From positions 1 through 64,000 of the forward strand of contig NZ_MTAV01000115.1 in the NCBI RefSeq assembly GCF_002154695.1: a stretch of DNA of 64,000 bases, written 5' to 3'. The DNA is from Nostoc sp. T09 (GTDB taxonomy: Bacteria > Cyanobacteriota > Cyanobacteriia > Cyanobacteriales > Nostocaceae). Numbering within the stretch: the first letter of the stretch is position 1; the number at the start of each line of letters is the position of its first letter. The notes below the pieces were generated by a model. That model made no database searches. It was given only the letters and a program-made list of their open reading frames with translations, and was not told the DNA's origin. Below are positions 55,670 through 64,000 of the stretch, piece by piece. The position numbers and the translations under genes are program-made.

Positions 55670-57871
55670 ATGATGGAGAATCATTTTACTAGAACCTCAA
55701 GTTACGAACGGAATGGAAGTTCTGCCTACCCAGTACTTTCATCTCAAATTCCTTCATGGTTTGAAAAGGAAAGTAATGATTGGGATTTGCGGCAATTCCT
55801 GGGTCTTTTACAGCGGCGAGCGTTAATTATTGCGGGAGTAGCCACTGTAGTGATGAGTGGTGTTACCTACTCAACACTACAGCAAAAAGCAGTCTATGAA
55901 AGCAATTTTCGCCTTTTAGTAGAACCTGTCAATGAAGAAAAATCTTTAGTACAACTCACAATAGATCCTAGCGGCTCGGAAAAGGCAGGGAATTTAGATT
56001 ACGAAAGTCAAATTCAAGTTCTCAAAAGTCCTGAGCTAATGGCAGGCATTGTCAAGCAAATCCGATATTATTATCCAGACCTCAGCTATGAGTCTCTACT
56101 AAAGTCTTTAACTATTCGCCGTTTAGGCGCAACTAAAATTATAGAAGTTAGCTATCGCAGTAACGATGTTACCAAAATAAAATTAGTACTAGATGTAATT
56201 GCTAAGTCTTACTTAAACTACAGTTTAGAAAAACGCCAAACCAAGTTAAGGCAGGGAGCGCAATTTGTTGATAAGCAGCTTCCAGGCATTAAAAATAGAG
56301 TAGATCATCTGCAAAAAGAATTACAACTTTTCCGCCAAAGATATGACTTTATTAGTCCAGACGCTCAAGCATCAAAAGTTGCATCTCAAGTAAATATATT
56401 GAGCACTCAAAGACTAGAAATTGATCAAAAATTGGCAGTATATCGTGCTAACTTCGCTAGTTTGAAAGAAGAACAAGGAGAATTAGCAGCGCTAAATAGT
56501 GCATCTGTATATCAGCAATTACTTGTACAACTGCGCCAATTAGAAGCTCAAATCTCTGGTGAGTTAGCTCGGTTTCAAGAAGATAGCCCACCACTACAGG
56601 TTTTGAAACAAAAGCGAGAAAATTTATTACCATTAATACGACAAGAAGCTCAACGTATTGTAGGAGTAAAATTTGCCGAAATAGCTACTCAAATTCAAAG
56701 CTTAGAAGTTCAAAGCCAAGAACTAAAGAAAGCAGAAATTCAACTTGACCGTGAAATTAAACTCTTACCAGTTTTATCTAGAAAATATACAGAACTTCAG
56801 CGAGATTTACAAATTGCCACTGAGAGCTTAAACCGTTTTGTAATTACTCGTGAAACTCTACAAATTCAGGTTGCTCAAACAGAACTTCCTTGGGAGTTAA
56901 TTCAAGAAGCATTTAAACCAGAAAGCCCGATATCACCTAATATACCGCGTAGTTTAGGTGTAGGATTTATAGCAAGTTTACTTTTAGGAGTTGGCATTAG
57001 CTTACTCATAGAAAAGGTAGATAATACTTACCATACTGTTAGCAACTTAAAAGAAAATATTAAACTACCTTTGTTAGGAATTTTACCTTTTGAAAAGAGA
57101 GTTCAAAATAACCTCTACCAAAATATAGAACGCAGAACTTTTTCAGAAAAAATCCCATTTAAATTTTCTCGAAAATTTTCTAAAATGTCTAATACTTTAC
57201 ACCGTAGCTCAGCAAGCGATCGCTACTACGGTCAAGGTAAATTCTGGGAAGCTCTACAGGTACTGTATTCAAACATACAATTACTTAATTCCGACCAACC
57301 TATTCACTCCTTAATTATTAGTTCAGCATTACCAGGAGATGGTAAGTCCACTGTTTCATTCCAGCTAGCGCAAATAGCAGCTGCAATGGGCAAACGAGTA
57401 CTTCTTGTAGATGCTGATTTACGCAGGCCCCAAGTTCACAAGCTAGCTGATTTAAATAACCTGTGGGGATTGAGTAGTTTAATTTCGACAAACATACCAG
57501 CAGGGCAGGTGATCAGGCAAATGCCTGAGATGAACAACTTATCTGTAATTACTTCTGGACCAATACCACCCGATCCTGCGAGGCTACTCTCATCAGAAAA
57601 GATGAAGCAACTGATGGGATATTTTCATAGAACCTTTGACTTAGTAATTTATGATGTTCCCCCGATAGTTGGATTAGTCGATGCCAGAATGTTGGCACCT
57701 TACACTGATGGTGTTGTGCTGGTGGTGAGGTTAGACAAAACAGACAAATCGGGGCTAATGCAAGCTCAGGATAGTCTAAAAATTTCTCCAGTCAATGTCT
57801 TAGGTATTGTTGCCAATGGGGATAAAACTAAGTACAAAGGCTACAAACATTACTACCATCCTCATGGGTAA
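55670..57871 (+). CDS. wzc: Polysaccharide chain-length determinant / tyrosine autokinase (Wzc-like)
   Basis: A 733-residue inner-membrane BY-kinase. A first transmembrane span lies near 48-65. A Wzz periplasmic domain with long coiled coil follows to about 415 and a second span lies near 425-447. The cytoplasmic kinase has Walker A PGDGKST (about 556-562), Walker A' LLVDADLRRP (about 577-586) and Walker B LVIYDVPP (about 659), then a short tyrosine cluster (YKGYKHYYHPHG) at the C-terminus. It is a one-polypeptide Wzc as in Proteobacteria. It governs chain length and export together with the neighbouring island. Start: first ATG of ATGATG. The last residues supply the phosphorylatable tyrosines. 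Confidence 0.92.
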   Translation: MMENHFTRTSSYERNGSSAYPVLSSQIPSWFEKESNDWDLRQFLGLLQRRALIIAGVATVVMSGVTYSTLQQKAVYESNFRLLVEPVNEEKSLVQLTIDPSGSEKAGNLDYESQIQVLKSPELMAGIVKQIRYYYPDLSYESLLKSLTIRRLGATKIIEVSYRSNDVTKIKLVLDVIAKSYLNYSLEKRQTKLRQGAQFVDKQLPGIKNRVDHLQKELQLFRQRYDFISPDAQASKVASQVNILSTQRLEIDQKLAVYRANFASLKEEQGELAALNSASVYQQLLVQLRQLEAQISGELARFQEDSPPLQVLKQKRENLLPLIRQEAQRIVGVKFAEIATQIQSLEVQSQELKKAEIQLDREIKLLPVLSRKYTELQRDLQIATESLNRFVITRETLQIQVAQTELPWELIQEAFKPESPISPNIPRSLGVGFIASLLLGVGISLLIEKVDNTYHTVSNLKENIKLPLLGILPFEKRVQNNLYQNIERRTFSEKIPFKFSRKFSKMSNTLHRSSASDRYYGQGKFWEALQVLYSNIQLLNSDQPIHSLIISSALPGDGKSTVSFQLAQIAAAMGKRVLLVDADLRRPQVHKLADLNNLWGLSSLISTNIPAGQVIRQMPEMNNLSVITSGPIPPDPARLLSSEKMKQLMGYFHRTFDLVIYDVPPIVGLVDARMLAPYTDGVVLVVRLDKTDKSGLMQAQDSLKISPVNVLGIVANGDKTKYKGYKHYYHPHG

Positions 57872-58272
57872 ATATGATTTGCTGGAGATGGGGTTGGCTA
57901 TGAGAAAAACATAGTTATAAGTAGAAGGCAGGAGGCAGAAGGCAGAAGGGAAAAGCCAGTTGCTATTAGGGTTTTAAACTTTTGTATTTTACATTTAATT
58001 ATGTTCATCTACTTACCAACTTTGGATTTTAGAATTGCGACGCTCAATGTTTATGCATACTGAAGATCAAGTCTAGGTAGCATCACATCAAATTACCGAG
58101 AAGCATTTGTTGAGTTTCGCACTTCACCAAATTTCAACATACAATTTATCTAGTACAGCATCTAGTACAGCGCAGGGTAAATCAAGTTCCTATTTAAAAT
58201 GGTGCAAAACCTGAGATATAAACTTCTTTTGACTTCCGCGTAGCAGTACTATTTGATTATCTAGATAAAGTA
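57872..58272. other. Intergenic region with heptanucleotide repeats
   Basis: Four tandem 7-mers (AGAAGGC, AGGAGGC, AGAAGGC, AGAAGGG) occupy 57923-57950. A CATCTAGTACAGC-like direct repeat (TCTAGTACAGCATCTAGTAC) lies near 58149. No gene is supported. Confidence 0.55.
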
Positions 58273-58848
58273 ATGCGAGTTGCAGTTATATTGGGCATAG
58301 CGATCGCAACCGTAGTTGGGCTAGAAGGATATATCCCAAAACCGAGTCCAGCAATTCAGTTGCAAGATGGCACGGTATATTTTGCCTCACCACCGCGCTT
58401 GGTTGGTGCAGCTACTACCTATAACGAAGTTTATATATGGGGTGCAACATACTACTTTACTCTCAGCCTCCCAGAAAATGCGGGAGAACCGCTGCAAAGA
58501 GTAACAATTAACCAGCGTGAGGGAGTAGATTACGTTCGCTTCAATCTCAAAGACAGTTATGCCTTTGAAGGGACGCGCTCTCATGAAAGACAGAAGTTAG
58601 GATTAAAAGATGCGACTAGCGATCGCAAAACTCAAACAACCTCACTAACATTTGATCCACCGATAGCGCCAGGAAGAACTATTACAATTGCTCTCCAACC
58701 CAGACAAAATCCCAGGATTTCGGGTGTTTATTTGTTTGGCGTCACAGCTTTTCCCGCAGGTGAAAAATCTCACGGACAATTTCTCGGCTTTGGCCGACTA
58801 ACTTTTTACAGTCACGGTCACTCTATATTTTCCCCTTTTGGGTGGTGA
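58273..58848 (+). CDS. DUF2808 domain-containing secreted protein
   Basis: A 191-residue protein with a hydrophobic N-terminal signal or anchor (MRVAVILGIAIATVVGLEGY) followed by a beta-rich DUF2808 domain. Family segments are TYYFTLSLPENAGEPLQRVT, FEGT near residue 99, LTFDPPIAPGRTITIAL and GVYLFGVTAFPAG. The family is cyanobacterial, and its function is not known to me. It is probably periplasmic or outer-envelope located. It is convergent with the cyclase gene (48 bp gap). Confidence 0.85.
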   Translation: MRVAVILGIAIATVVGLEGYIPKPSPAIQLQDGTVYFASPPRLVGAATTYNEVYIWGATYYFTLSLPENAGEPLQRVTINQREGVDYVRFNLKDSYAFEGTRSHERQKLGLKDATSDRKTQTTSLTFDPPIAPGRTITIALQPRQNPRISGVYLFGVTAFPAGEKSHGQFLGFGRLTFYSHGHSIFSPFGW

Positions 58849-58896
58849 TTGCCATTGAGCATTGGTCAAGAAATTTTTGATTCTGGACTCTTGCTC

Positions 58897-61482
58897 TTAC
58901 TTCTCTTTAAAAGTCCAAACACCTTCATCCCAATCTGCATCTGATGGGGGTGACTCTATCCAATGCTGACAACGGCGCAGATGCAACATAGCAGCTTTGT
59001 CATTACTATCAGCCGCCAAAACTTTGGCAAACTCAGCTTGAGCCGAGCTAAACTGACGATGGATATAATACTCACGTCCTTTGTGATAACGCTCAATCAC
59101 TTCTAGTTTTTGGCTACTAATAGGATCGGAACGCAAACCGAGTAGTTCATATATAGCTACTGGCTCATTTCTACCTTTAACGCGAATAAAATCTAATTCC
59201 CTCGCCCAAATATTGTCGCGGCAAGGTTTATAAGTATTATCGCTAATAATAATGTCACAACCGTACTGTTTGCTGACACTTTCTAGCCGAGAGCCGAGGT
59301 TAACACCATCGCCGATGGCCGTAAATTCCATTCTTTTACTAGAGCCAATGTTACCGCTAATGACAGTATCAGAATTAATGCCAATACCTATGTTAATTCT
59401 CGGCTTATTAGCTAAATAGCGACAGTGATTAAAATCTTTCAAACGATGGCGCATTTCTAAAGCTGTTTGCACTGCCATCCAAGCGTGTTCTTCTAATGGT
59501 AAGGGAGAACCAAACACAGCCATAATGGCATCGCCAATGTATTTATCGAGGGTGCCTTTATGTTTAAAAACTGCCTCTACCATTGATTCAAAATATTCAT
59601 TGAGCATACTTACAACTTCTTCAGCTTCTAGATTTTCCGTTAAAGTTGTATAGCCACGAATATCCGAAAATAAAATCGAAACTTCTTTGCGATCGCCTCC
59701 TAATTTAGCATCATCTAATTTCAGTAATTCTTCTGCTAATTCCTGTGTCATGTAGCGGTACATCGTACTTTTGAGGCGCTTTTCATCGCTAATATCTTCC
59801 ATGACAACTAATGCACCACTGACTTGTTTATGGTCGCTAGCATCAGCAATTGTATTAATCGATAAATTTATACTGTGCTGTTCTGTACCAGGAGTGATCA
59901 GAGTACGATCGGGATAATATTGCTGTCGGTGTCTAAAGTCAGCTGCATTTAAAGCGTTCTCACACCATTTGCTAAAATGACCTTCTTTAATAGTTATGAC
60001 ATCTTGAATAGATAGACCTTCTAATCGGTCTTGTTCTTTGAGATCTAACAAACGTTTGGCACTTTCATTGGCAGCAATAATTAACCCAGCTTTATCAGTG
60101 GAAATTACACCATTAGAAAGGCTGCGCAAAATATCTCGCTGCATTTGTTCTTGTTGCTTAACTGTGGCAAATAACTGAGCATTTTGCAGCGCTACTCCTG
60201 CTTGAATATTAAAAGCTTCCATGAACTCTTCATCATTATGATCGAAACTCGCTTGGAAGCATTCAGGAGCTTTTGGCCAATGAGCATGATCGTAAGGTGG
60301 AAAATCTCCTGATTTTCTTTTATTGACTAACTGAGTAACGCCAATCAATTGCCGATCGGCGTTAAACACTGGCATACAAAGTAAGCTACAGGTACGAAAA
60401 CTGGTTTCTTGGTCAATTTTTTTAGCTGTCTCCGAATCTGGATGATCGTACAAGTCAAAGGGAATATTTACCTTTTTACCAGATGCAGCTACTATGCCAG
60501 CAAAGCCTTTACCTATCGGAACTCTTAATTCCTTTGTTGAACCATCATCTTGAATAATTTTTGTCCACAAATCTTGGCGATCGCGGTCGATTAACCATAA
60601 TGTACTGCGATCGGCATTCATTAGTTCTTTGGCTTCTGCCATTACTCTTTTTAGAGTATCTTCTAAGTCAAGATTACTTTGAGAAAGCGACTTAATCGCT
60701 TTCATTAATGCTGCGGCTGCTCTTTGTTTTTGGGTTGCTACGTAAAAAGAACGCGATGATTCTAAAATCAATCGAATTGATGGCGCAAATTCCTGAAATA
60801 ATTCTTCATCTGCGTTAGTAAAGCCTTTGGTATCAATCCGTTCTGCAATTGCAGCATCTGGATTATGTACAGGTTTTAATTTATTAAGTAATTGTACAAC
60901 TGCAACTAAGTCTCCATGTTCATTCAACAATGGCAAAGCCAGCATTGTATATGTACGGTAACCAGTAATTTTTTCTTGTTCCCGAGCAAATACAGAGCGG
61001 GGATCTTGATAAAAATCATAGGGAATATTAATTACTTGCTTGAAAGTCGCAACTTCACCAGCAATTCCTTTATCAGCGGGTATGCGAATTTCCAAAGAGC
61101 GATCGCCTTCTGCCTCAGCTAAAATTGACCATAGTTGTTGTTTTTCTTCATCCAGTAAAAAGATTGTGGTCCGGTCTGCTCCTAATAATTCTCCAGTTTT
61201 TAAAGTAATCGAATGCAACATTTCTTCGAGGATTGTTTCAAACCCATGAGAATCTAGTCTTGACAAAGTTTGATGAACAATCTGTAATTTCTGTTCGACT
61301 TCTTTAACAACCTGTTTAAAAGTTTCCTGTGTTAGGGGAGCTAGAAAAGAAGATATAGTGCCCTGTCTTTTAGCCAGAGAACCTACAGGAGCAGTATTTT
61401 CTTGTAAATAGCCATTTTCTGGATTGCGAACTCCAATAATTAAATCGGCAGTCTCATCAATACTAGGTTGATGCGATGACAT
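58897..61482 (-). CDS. cyaB: GAF-GAF-PAS adenylate cyclase (CyaB-like)
   Basis: An 861-residue class III cyclase of the CyaB1/CyaB2 type (the Anabaena 7120 proteins are about 860 residues). GAF-A (about 80-240) and GAF-B (about 262-435) both carry the cyclic-nucleotide-binding NKFDE pattern (N200-K201..F221..D225-E226; N387-K388..F413..D417-E418). A PAS domain follows (about 445-565), then the catalytic domain (about 595-770): metal aspartates D606 and D650, substrate-selecting K646 and T720 (adenine specific), and N727/R731 for catalysis. The C-terminal 60 residues look like a TPR-type repeat. The domain order indicates cAMP-activated cAMP synthesis. It is monocistronic. Confidence 0.93.
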   Translation of the reverse strand: MSSHQPSIDETADLIIGVRNPENGYLQENTAPVGSLAKRQGTISSFLAPLTQETFKQVVKEVEQKLQIVHQTLSRLDSHGFETILEEMLHSITLKTGELLGADRTTIFLLDEEKQQLWSILAEAEGDRSLEIRIPADKGIAGEVATFKQVINIPYDFYQDPRSVFAREQEKITGYRTYTMLALPLLNEHGDLVAVVQLLNKLKPVHNPDAAIAERIDTKGFTNADEELFQEFAPSIRLILESSRSFYVATQKQRAAAALMKAIKSLSQSNLDLEDTLKRVMAEAKELMNADRSTLWLIDRDRQDLWTKIIQDDGSTKELRVPIGKGFAGIVAASGKKVNIPFDLYDHPDSETAKKIDQETSFRTCSLLCMPVFNADRQLIGVTQLVNKRKSGDFPPYDHAHWPKAPECFQASFDHNDEEFMEAFNIQAGVALQNAQLFATVKQQEQMQRDILRSLSNGVISTDKAGLIIAANESAKRLLDLKEQDRLEGLSIQDVITIKEGHFSKWCENALNAADFRHRQQYYPDRTLITPGTEQHSINLSINTIADASDHKQVSGALVVMEDISDEKRLKSTMYRYMTQELAEELLKLDDAKLGGDRKEVSILFSDIRGYTTLTENLEAEEVVSMLNEYFESMVEAVFKHKGTLDKYIGDAIMAVFGSPLPLEEHAWMAVQTALEMRHRLKDFNHCRYLANKPRINIGIGINSDTVISGNIGSSKRMEFTAIGDGVNLGSRLESVSKQYGCDIIISDNTYKPCRDNIWARELDFIRVKGRNEPVAIYELLGLRSDPISSQKLEVIERYHKGREYYIHRQFSSAQAEFAKVLAADSNDKAAMLHLRRCQHWIESPPSDADWDEGVWTFKEK

Positions 61483-62218
61483 AATTAGCTTTATATATAA
61501 TGGTTATATTTTAGGATTGTTATTTATTGTTGCCATCTGCAACAATCTCTAGACATTATCCACAGTTTAATCCGTTGTTGAGCTAGCGTCATCCTGTGGA
61601 AAAGGAGTTGAAAATCCTTATCGGCTTGTGGCTGAGGATTTTGTCATAGTTAGCGATCGCTAGTCAGGGGCAAATATATGTTTATACCGTCCACAAGGGG
61701 ATGAGACATTAAACCAAATAAATATAACTGACACGCAGAGCGCAGTAAAATTAATAATTCAATATTCCAACTCTGTTCATATAAAGTTAATTCCATGTTT
61801 TTACGCCTCTCATTGAGGATTTGCCAAAGGGTTGGTAATTAGCAAAAGTCCAGTCGGTTTTGTTGGTCATCTTCTTTCTCCGAAATCAAACGACAAACAA
61901 GGAATACCCTAATTCAGACTAACTGTAAAGAGATTGTCGTGATATAGCAATTGAGTTTGATTCATAAACTTACTCGTAAGTACTGGGAATAGGGAACAAG
62001 GAAAACAAGGCAGGTCGATTTATAGGTCGTTCTTTTCAAAAATTAAATAAGCGTCCTATCTCTGTTTAATTATAAGGAAATACAATTATATTACTTAATA
62101 AATTTAAGGTAATTTTTGAGACATTCATTAGGAAACTCTATGTTTGAGATCTAGCTTATTTCTATTATGTAACCAGTAATAGTACTCCTAATCAAACCAA
62201 GAATTGATACAAAAATCA
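61483..62218. other. Gene-poor region upstream of the cyclase gene
   Basis: No gene is supported. AAAATCCT (61611-61618) and AGGATTTT (61635-61642) form a stem of 8 bp with TTGTC after it, possibly a terminator. A HIP1 octamer lies at about 61653. The rest is AT-rich promoter-like DNA. Confidence 0.45.
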
Positions 62219-62441
62219 TTATTGATTACTGTAAAGGTGGGCATAACCTGGATAGAGGCATTGGGTGCATCCGTTACCAACTTCCATTGCACATCTAACT
62301 GGAAGATGCATGGGATGAGAAGAAAGTGCGATCGCAACCTTCGCAGATATTACCTCTAGACTGATTAGACTTGTGGAAGTCTTGTATCCATAATTCCCAC
62401 AGAGCCTGCTCAATTAACAGTTCCCAGTTGATAGTGATTCT
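62219..62441 (-). pseudogene. Frameshifted remnant of a small protein gene
   Basis: Two adjacent frames on the - strand give coherent pieces: a first frame INWELLIEQALWELWIQDF followed by HKSN, then after a one-base shift near AAGTCTAATC (about 62361-62371) a second frame SLEVISAKVAIALSSHPMHL, ending CTQCLYPGYAHLYSNQ. The first frame has no ATG after its upstream stop (62442-62444), so the 5' end is also missing or starts unusually. I do not recognise the family. A real small protein broken by frameshift is the simplest reading; a sequencing error is the alternative. Confidence 0.45.
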
Positions 62442-62453
62442 CTAATTAATCCG

Positions 62454-62488
62454 CCACAAGGAAATAGTGTTGCCTATTTCCTCTGTGG
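62454..62488. terminator. Two-part stem-loop
   Basis: CCACA plus GGAAATAG (62454-62467) pairs with CTATTTCC plus TGTGG (62474-62488), with a small bulge and a 6-nt loop. Position and strand of function are unclear; it lies between the gene remnant and the next + strand gene. Confidence 0.45.
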
Positions 62489-62623
62489 TTAAAGTTTTGT
62501 AACAAATTTAGCTCGGTGCATAAAAGTTAAATAATAGCTCGATATATATGCGGAGACCTTGAATTTACATCAAGCCAATCTCCAAAGCTATAGTTTCATC
62601 TTTTTCCAGAGGTAAATTCGTAT

Positions 62624-62806
62624 ATGGTTCACACATTAGAGCGCCCACGTACTTTGGTCAAGAGTACCTATACTCCGCCTAATCCCAAACCCTTATTACC
62701 TGACCTACAGCCACCATCTAAACCCGACCAGACTGAACCATCTGAGCCTAGCCAAACTGAACCATCTCAGCCTAGCGAGACTGAAGAGACTTCAGAATCA
62801 GAGTAA
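62624..62806 (+). CDS. Small acidic proline-rich repeat protein
   Basis: A 60-residue protein. It starts MVHTLERPRTLVKSTYTPP and then carries proline/serine/glutamate/threonine repeats (TEPSEPSQ, TEPSQPSE, TEETSESE). AGAGGT lies about 13 nt upstream of the ATG. It is disordered by composition and has no signal peptide; no function can be assigned. The imperfect DNA repeats behind the SEPSQTEP motif suggest expansion by slippage. Confidence 0.55.
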   Translation: MVHTLERPRTLVKSTYTPPNPKPLLPDLQPPSKPDQTEPSEPSQTEPSQPSETEETSESE

Positions 62807-62875
62807 ATATTCATCTAAGCAAGAAGAACTCAGGAGCCAGGAGTCATACCATGTCCGCTAAATTTAGTTGCGATA

Positions 62876-63008
62876 TGTCCGCCGCGAGTGCAACGTAGAC
62901 GCCTTTCAGGCGGCTTCCCGTAGGGTAGTGAAACGTTCGCCGAAGGCGTTCTCGCAGAGTAGCAATCCCAACACCTTTGCGATTGCTTCCCTCCGGTCGC
63001 AATGACAA
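62876..63008. repeat. Composite dispersed repeat of the Nostoc type
   Basis: It contains GTAGACGCCTTTCAGGCGGC, CTTCCCGTAGGGTAG, CGTTCGCCGAAGGCGTTCTC and GATTGCTTCCCTCCGGTCGC in a row, words that recur in Nostoc intergenic DNA and that contain small palindromes (CGCC..GGCG; CGAAGGCG). A - strand reading through it (62844-63077) is a repeat artefact. It is noncoding. Confidence 0.6.
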
Positions 63009-63231
63009 GTGTTTAATTAGACATGATATCAGAATTGTACTCATGCGATCGCCAAATGAATCAAGGTTGCAGAGCAATTATCTTTAGATATGGAAGAATC
63101 TATTCTTCGGAGCATCTTGAGTGAAAACCTCAAATTTATTTGTGGGTTTATTCTGAATTCTTGCTTCTGGCTCCTTCTCAATTAAATCAGGGTCATCTAC
63201 CAGGTATACTAGATTGCTGACGCCCTACCAG

Positions 63232-63252
63232 ACGCTATTAATAGCGTTTTTA
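63232..63252 (+). terminator. Hairpin with T-run before the exoprotein gene
   Basis: ACGCTATT (63232-63239) and AATAGCGT (63240-63247) form a perfect palindromic stem followed by TTTTATTT. It is enclosed by CTACCA (63225-63230)/TGGTAG (63255-63260). It lies 35-55 nt upstream of the gene at 63287, where it could end upstream transcription or form a regulated leader hairpin. Confidence 0.55.
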
Positions 63253-63286
63253 TTTGGTAGTTTTTGAGCAGAGGCAAATTCTGGAA

Positions 63287-64000
63287 ATGGCTCACAGTAG
63301 CAAAGGTTGTGCTTGGCAACTAGGCTTAGCAAATGTTGGGGGGTTAACCTTTGGCATTGGCTTTTTGATGACAAATTCTGTATTTGCCCAGAGTGCCATT
63401 ACTCCTGATAATAACCTCGGCAATGAAAGATCTCAAGTTATACAAAACTACCTTGGTGGGGCTACAGAAGCGATCGCAGGCGGAGCAACTCGCAATAACA
63501 ATCTGTTCCACAGTTTACTGGAATTTAACGTTAGTGAAGGACGTTCAGCAGTTTTCTTAAGTCCTAACAGTAATATTCAAAATATTCTGGTGCGAGTTAC
63601 TGGTAATAACCGCTCTGAGATTCTAGGCAAACTTGGTACTCTTGGTTCCAACGCCAACTTATTTTTGATTAACCCCAACGGCGTATTTTTTGGCGCAAAT
63701 GCCACACTCAATATCGCTGGTTCATTTGTGGCTAGTACAGCAAACAGCATTAAATTTGCTGATGGCACAATTTTTAGCGCTACTACGCCGCAAACCACAC
63801 CTCTACTAACAGTCAGTACACCAGTTGGGTTGCAATTTGAGCAGACTGGGGGAGAAATTAATCATTACGGAGCGTTAGAAGTGCCCACAGGTAAGACTTT
63901 AGCGTTGGTGGGCGGAAACATTAACCTGACTGGGAACGGTAAGTTAGAAGATAATCGTCGAACTCTCAAAGCCCTAAGCGGACAAATTGCTGTGGGTGGG
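63287..64000 (+). CDS. Two-partner-secretion exoprotein, N-terminal part (filamentous hemagglutinin-like)
   Basis: The reading frame is open for all 238 codons from the ATG at 63287 to the window end, so the gene continues beyond. A Sec signal peptide (hydrophobic segment NVGGLTFGIGFLM) ends near AQS around residue 36. A TPS domain follows: SLLEFNVSEGRSAVFLSPNS, ILVRVTGNNRSEILGKLG and NLFLINPNGVFFGANATLNI, with the NPNG landmark typical of filamentous hemagglutinin N-termini. This domain guides export through a TpsB/FhaC-type outer membrane transporter. A large, surface-exposed adhesin or exoenzyme is expected; its passenger is unknown. Confidence 0.9.
   Translation, partial: MAHSSKGCAWQLGLANVGGLTFGIGFLMTNSVFAQSAITPDNNLGNERSQVIQNYLGGATEAIAGGATRNNNLFHSLLEFNVSEGRSAVFLSPNSNIQNILVRVTGNNRSEILGKLGTLGSNANLFLINPNGVFFGANATLNIAGSFVASTANSIKFADGTIFSATTPQTTPLLTVSTPVGLQFEQTGGEINHYGALEVPTGKTLALVGGNINLTGNGKLEDNRRTLKALSGQIAVGG

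Noticed and set aside
62844-63077. 77-codon - strand reading
   Set aside because: Composed of a dispersed repeat (62876-63008); no real protein features.
1-64000. CRISPR arrays, tRNA/rRNA genes and intact insertion sequences
   Set aside because: None were recognised by eye; the tandem repeats found lack the spacer pattern of CRISPR. A dedicated search would be needed to be sure.

Overview
This window comes from a filamentous, probably heterocyst-forming cyanobacterium of the Nostoc/Anabaena/Calothrix type. The signs are abundant HIP1 octamers (GCGATCGC), heptanucleotide short tandem repeats, phytochrome/cyanobacteriochrome sensor kinases, a hidden Photosystem II gene (psb30), a CyaB-type GAF adenylate cyclase, and small protein families that I know mainly from cyanobacteria (DUF6887/DUF6888, DUF2808). 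No rRNA, tRNA, CRISPR array or intact insertion sequence was seen.

Left part (1-23.3 kb, mostly + strand) is a housekeeping and sensory region. It holds a Uma2 nuclease-like protein, a knotless (Cph2-type) phytochrome fused to a second bilin-type GAF and a histidine kinase that has lost its ATPase domain, cysH, sbcD and a KimA-like APC transporter. Next comes a phosphate-uptake cluster (a sulfate-binding-protein homologue, then pstS-pstC-pstA-pstB). It faces a large five-GAF histidine kinase on the - strand, two of whose GAFs carry cyanobacteriochrome cysteines. After this come an overlapping DUF6888/DUF6887 pair, recJ (with an in-frame heptanucleotide repeat insertion), psb30, a YkgJ-like protein and two half-size GDT1 transporters.

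Middle part (23.3-53.5 kb, almost entirely - strand) is a long cell-surface polysaccharide island. It has about ten glycosyltransferases, three membrane acyltransferases, two hexapeptide acetyltransferases, several SAM methyltransferases, an NAD-dependent epimerase with Phe at the usual Tyr position, an oligosaccharide polymerase, a hemolysin-repeat calcium-binding protein, a radical SAM-pyruvyl transferase fusion, and a Wzm/Wzt ABC exporter whose ATPase has a C-terminal domain of the glycan-recognition type. Several genes, notably the acyltransferases, are strikingly AT-rich.

Right part (53.5-64 kb): a 2.1 kb gene-poor stretch with dispersed repeats and palindromes precedes a Wzc-type tyrosine autokinase on the + strand, which probably controls chain length or export for the neighbouring island. 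A DUF2808 secreted protein, a CyaB-type adenylate cyclase, a decayed (frameshifted) gene, a small acidic proline-rich protein and the first 238 codons of a two-partner-secretion hemagglutinin-like exoprotein complete the window.

The best candidates for undescribed biology are the radical SAM-pyruvyl transferase fusion, the kinase-dead phytochrome/cyanobacteriochrome hybrid, the multi-GAF photoreceptor kinase, a 34-residue single-span membrane protein, and several repeat families (a ~102 bp MITE, 62-bp tandem repeats, heptanucleotide repeats, one inside recJ).
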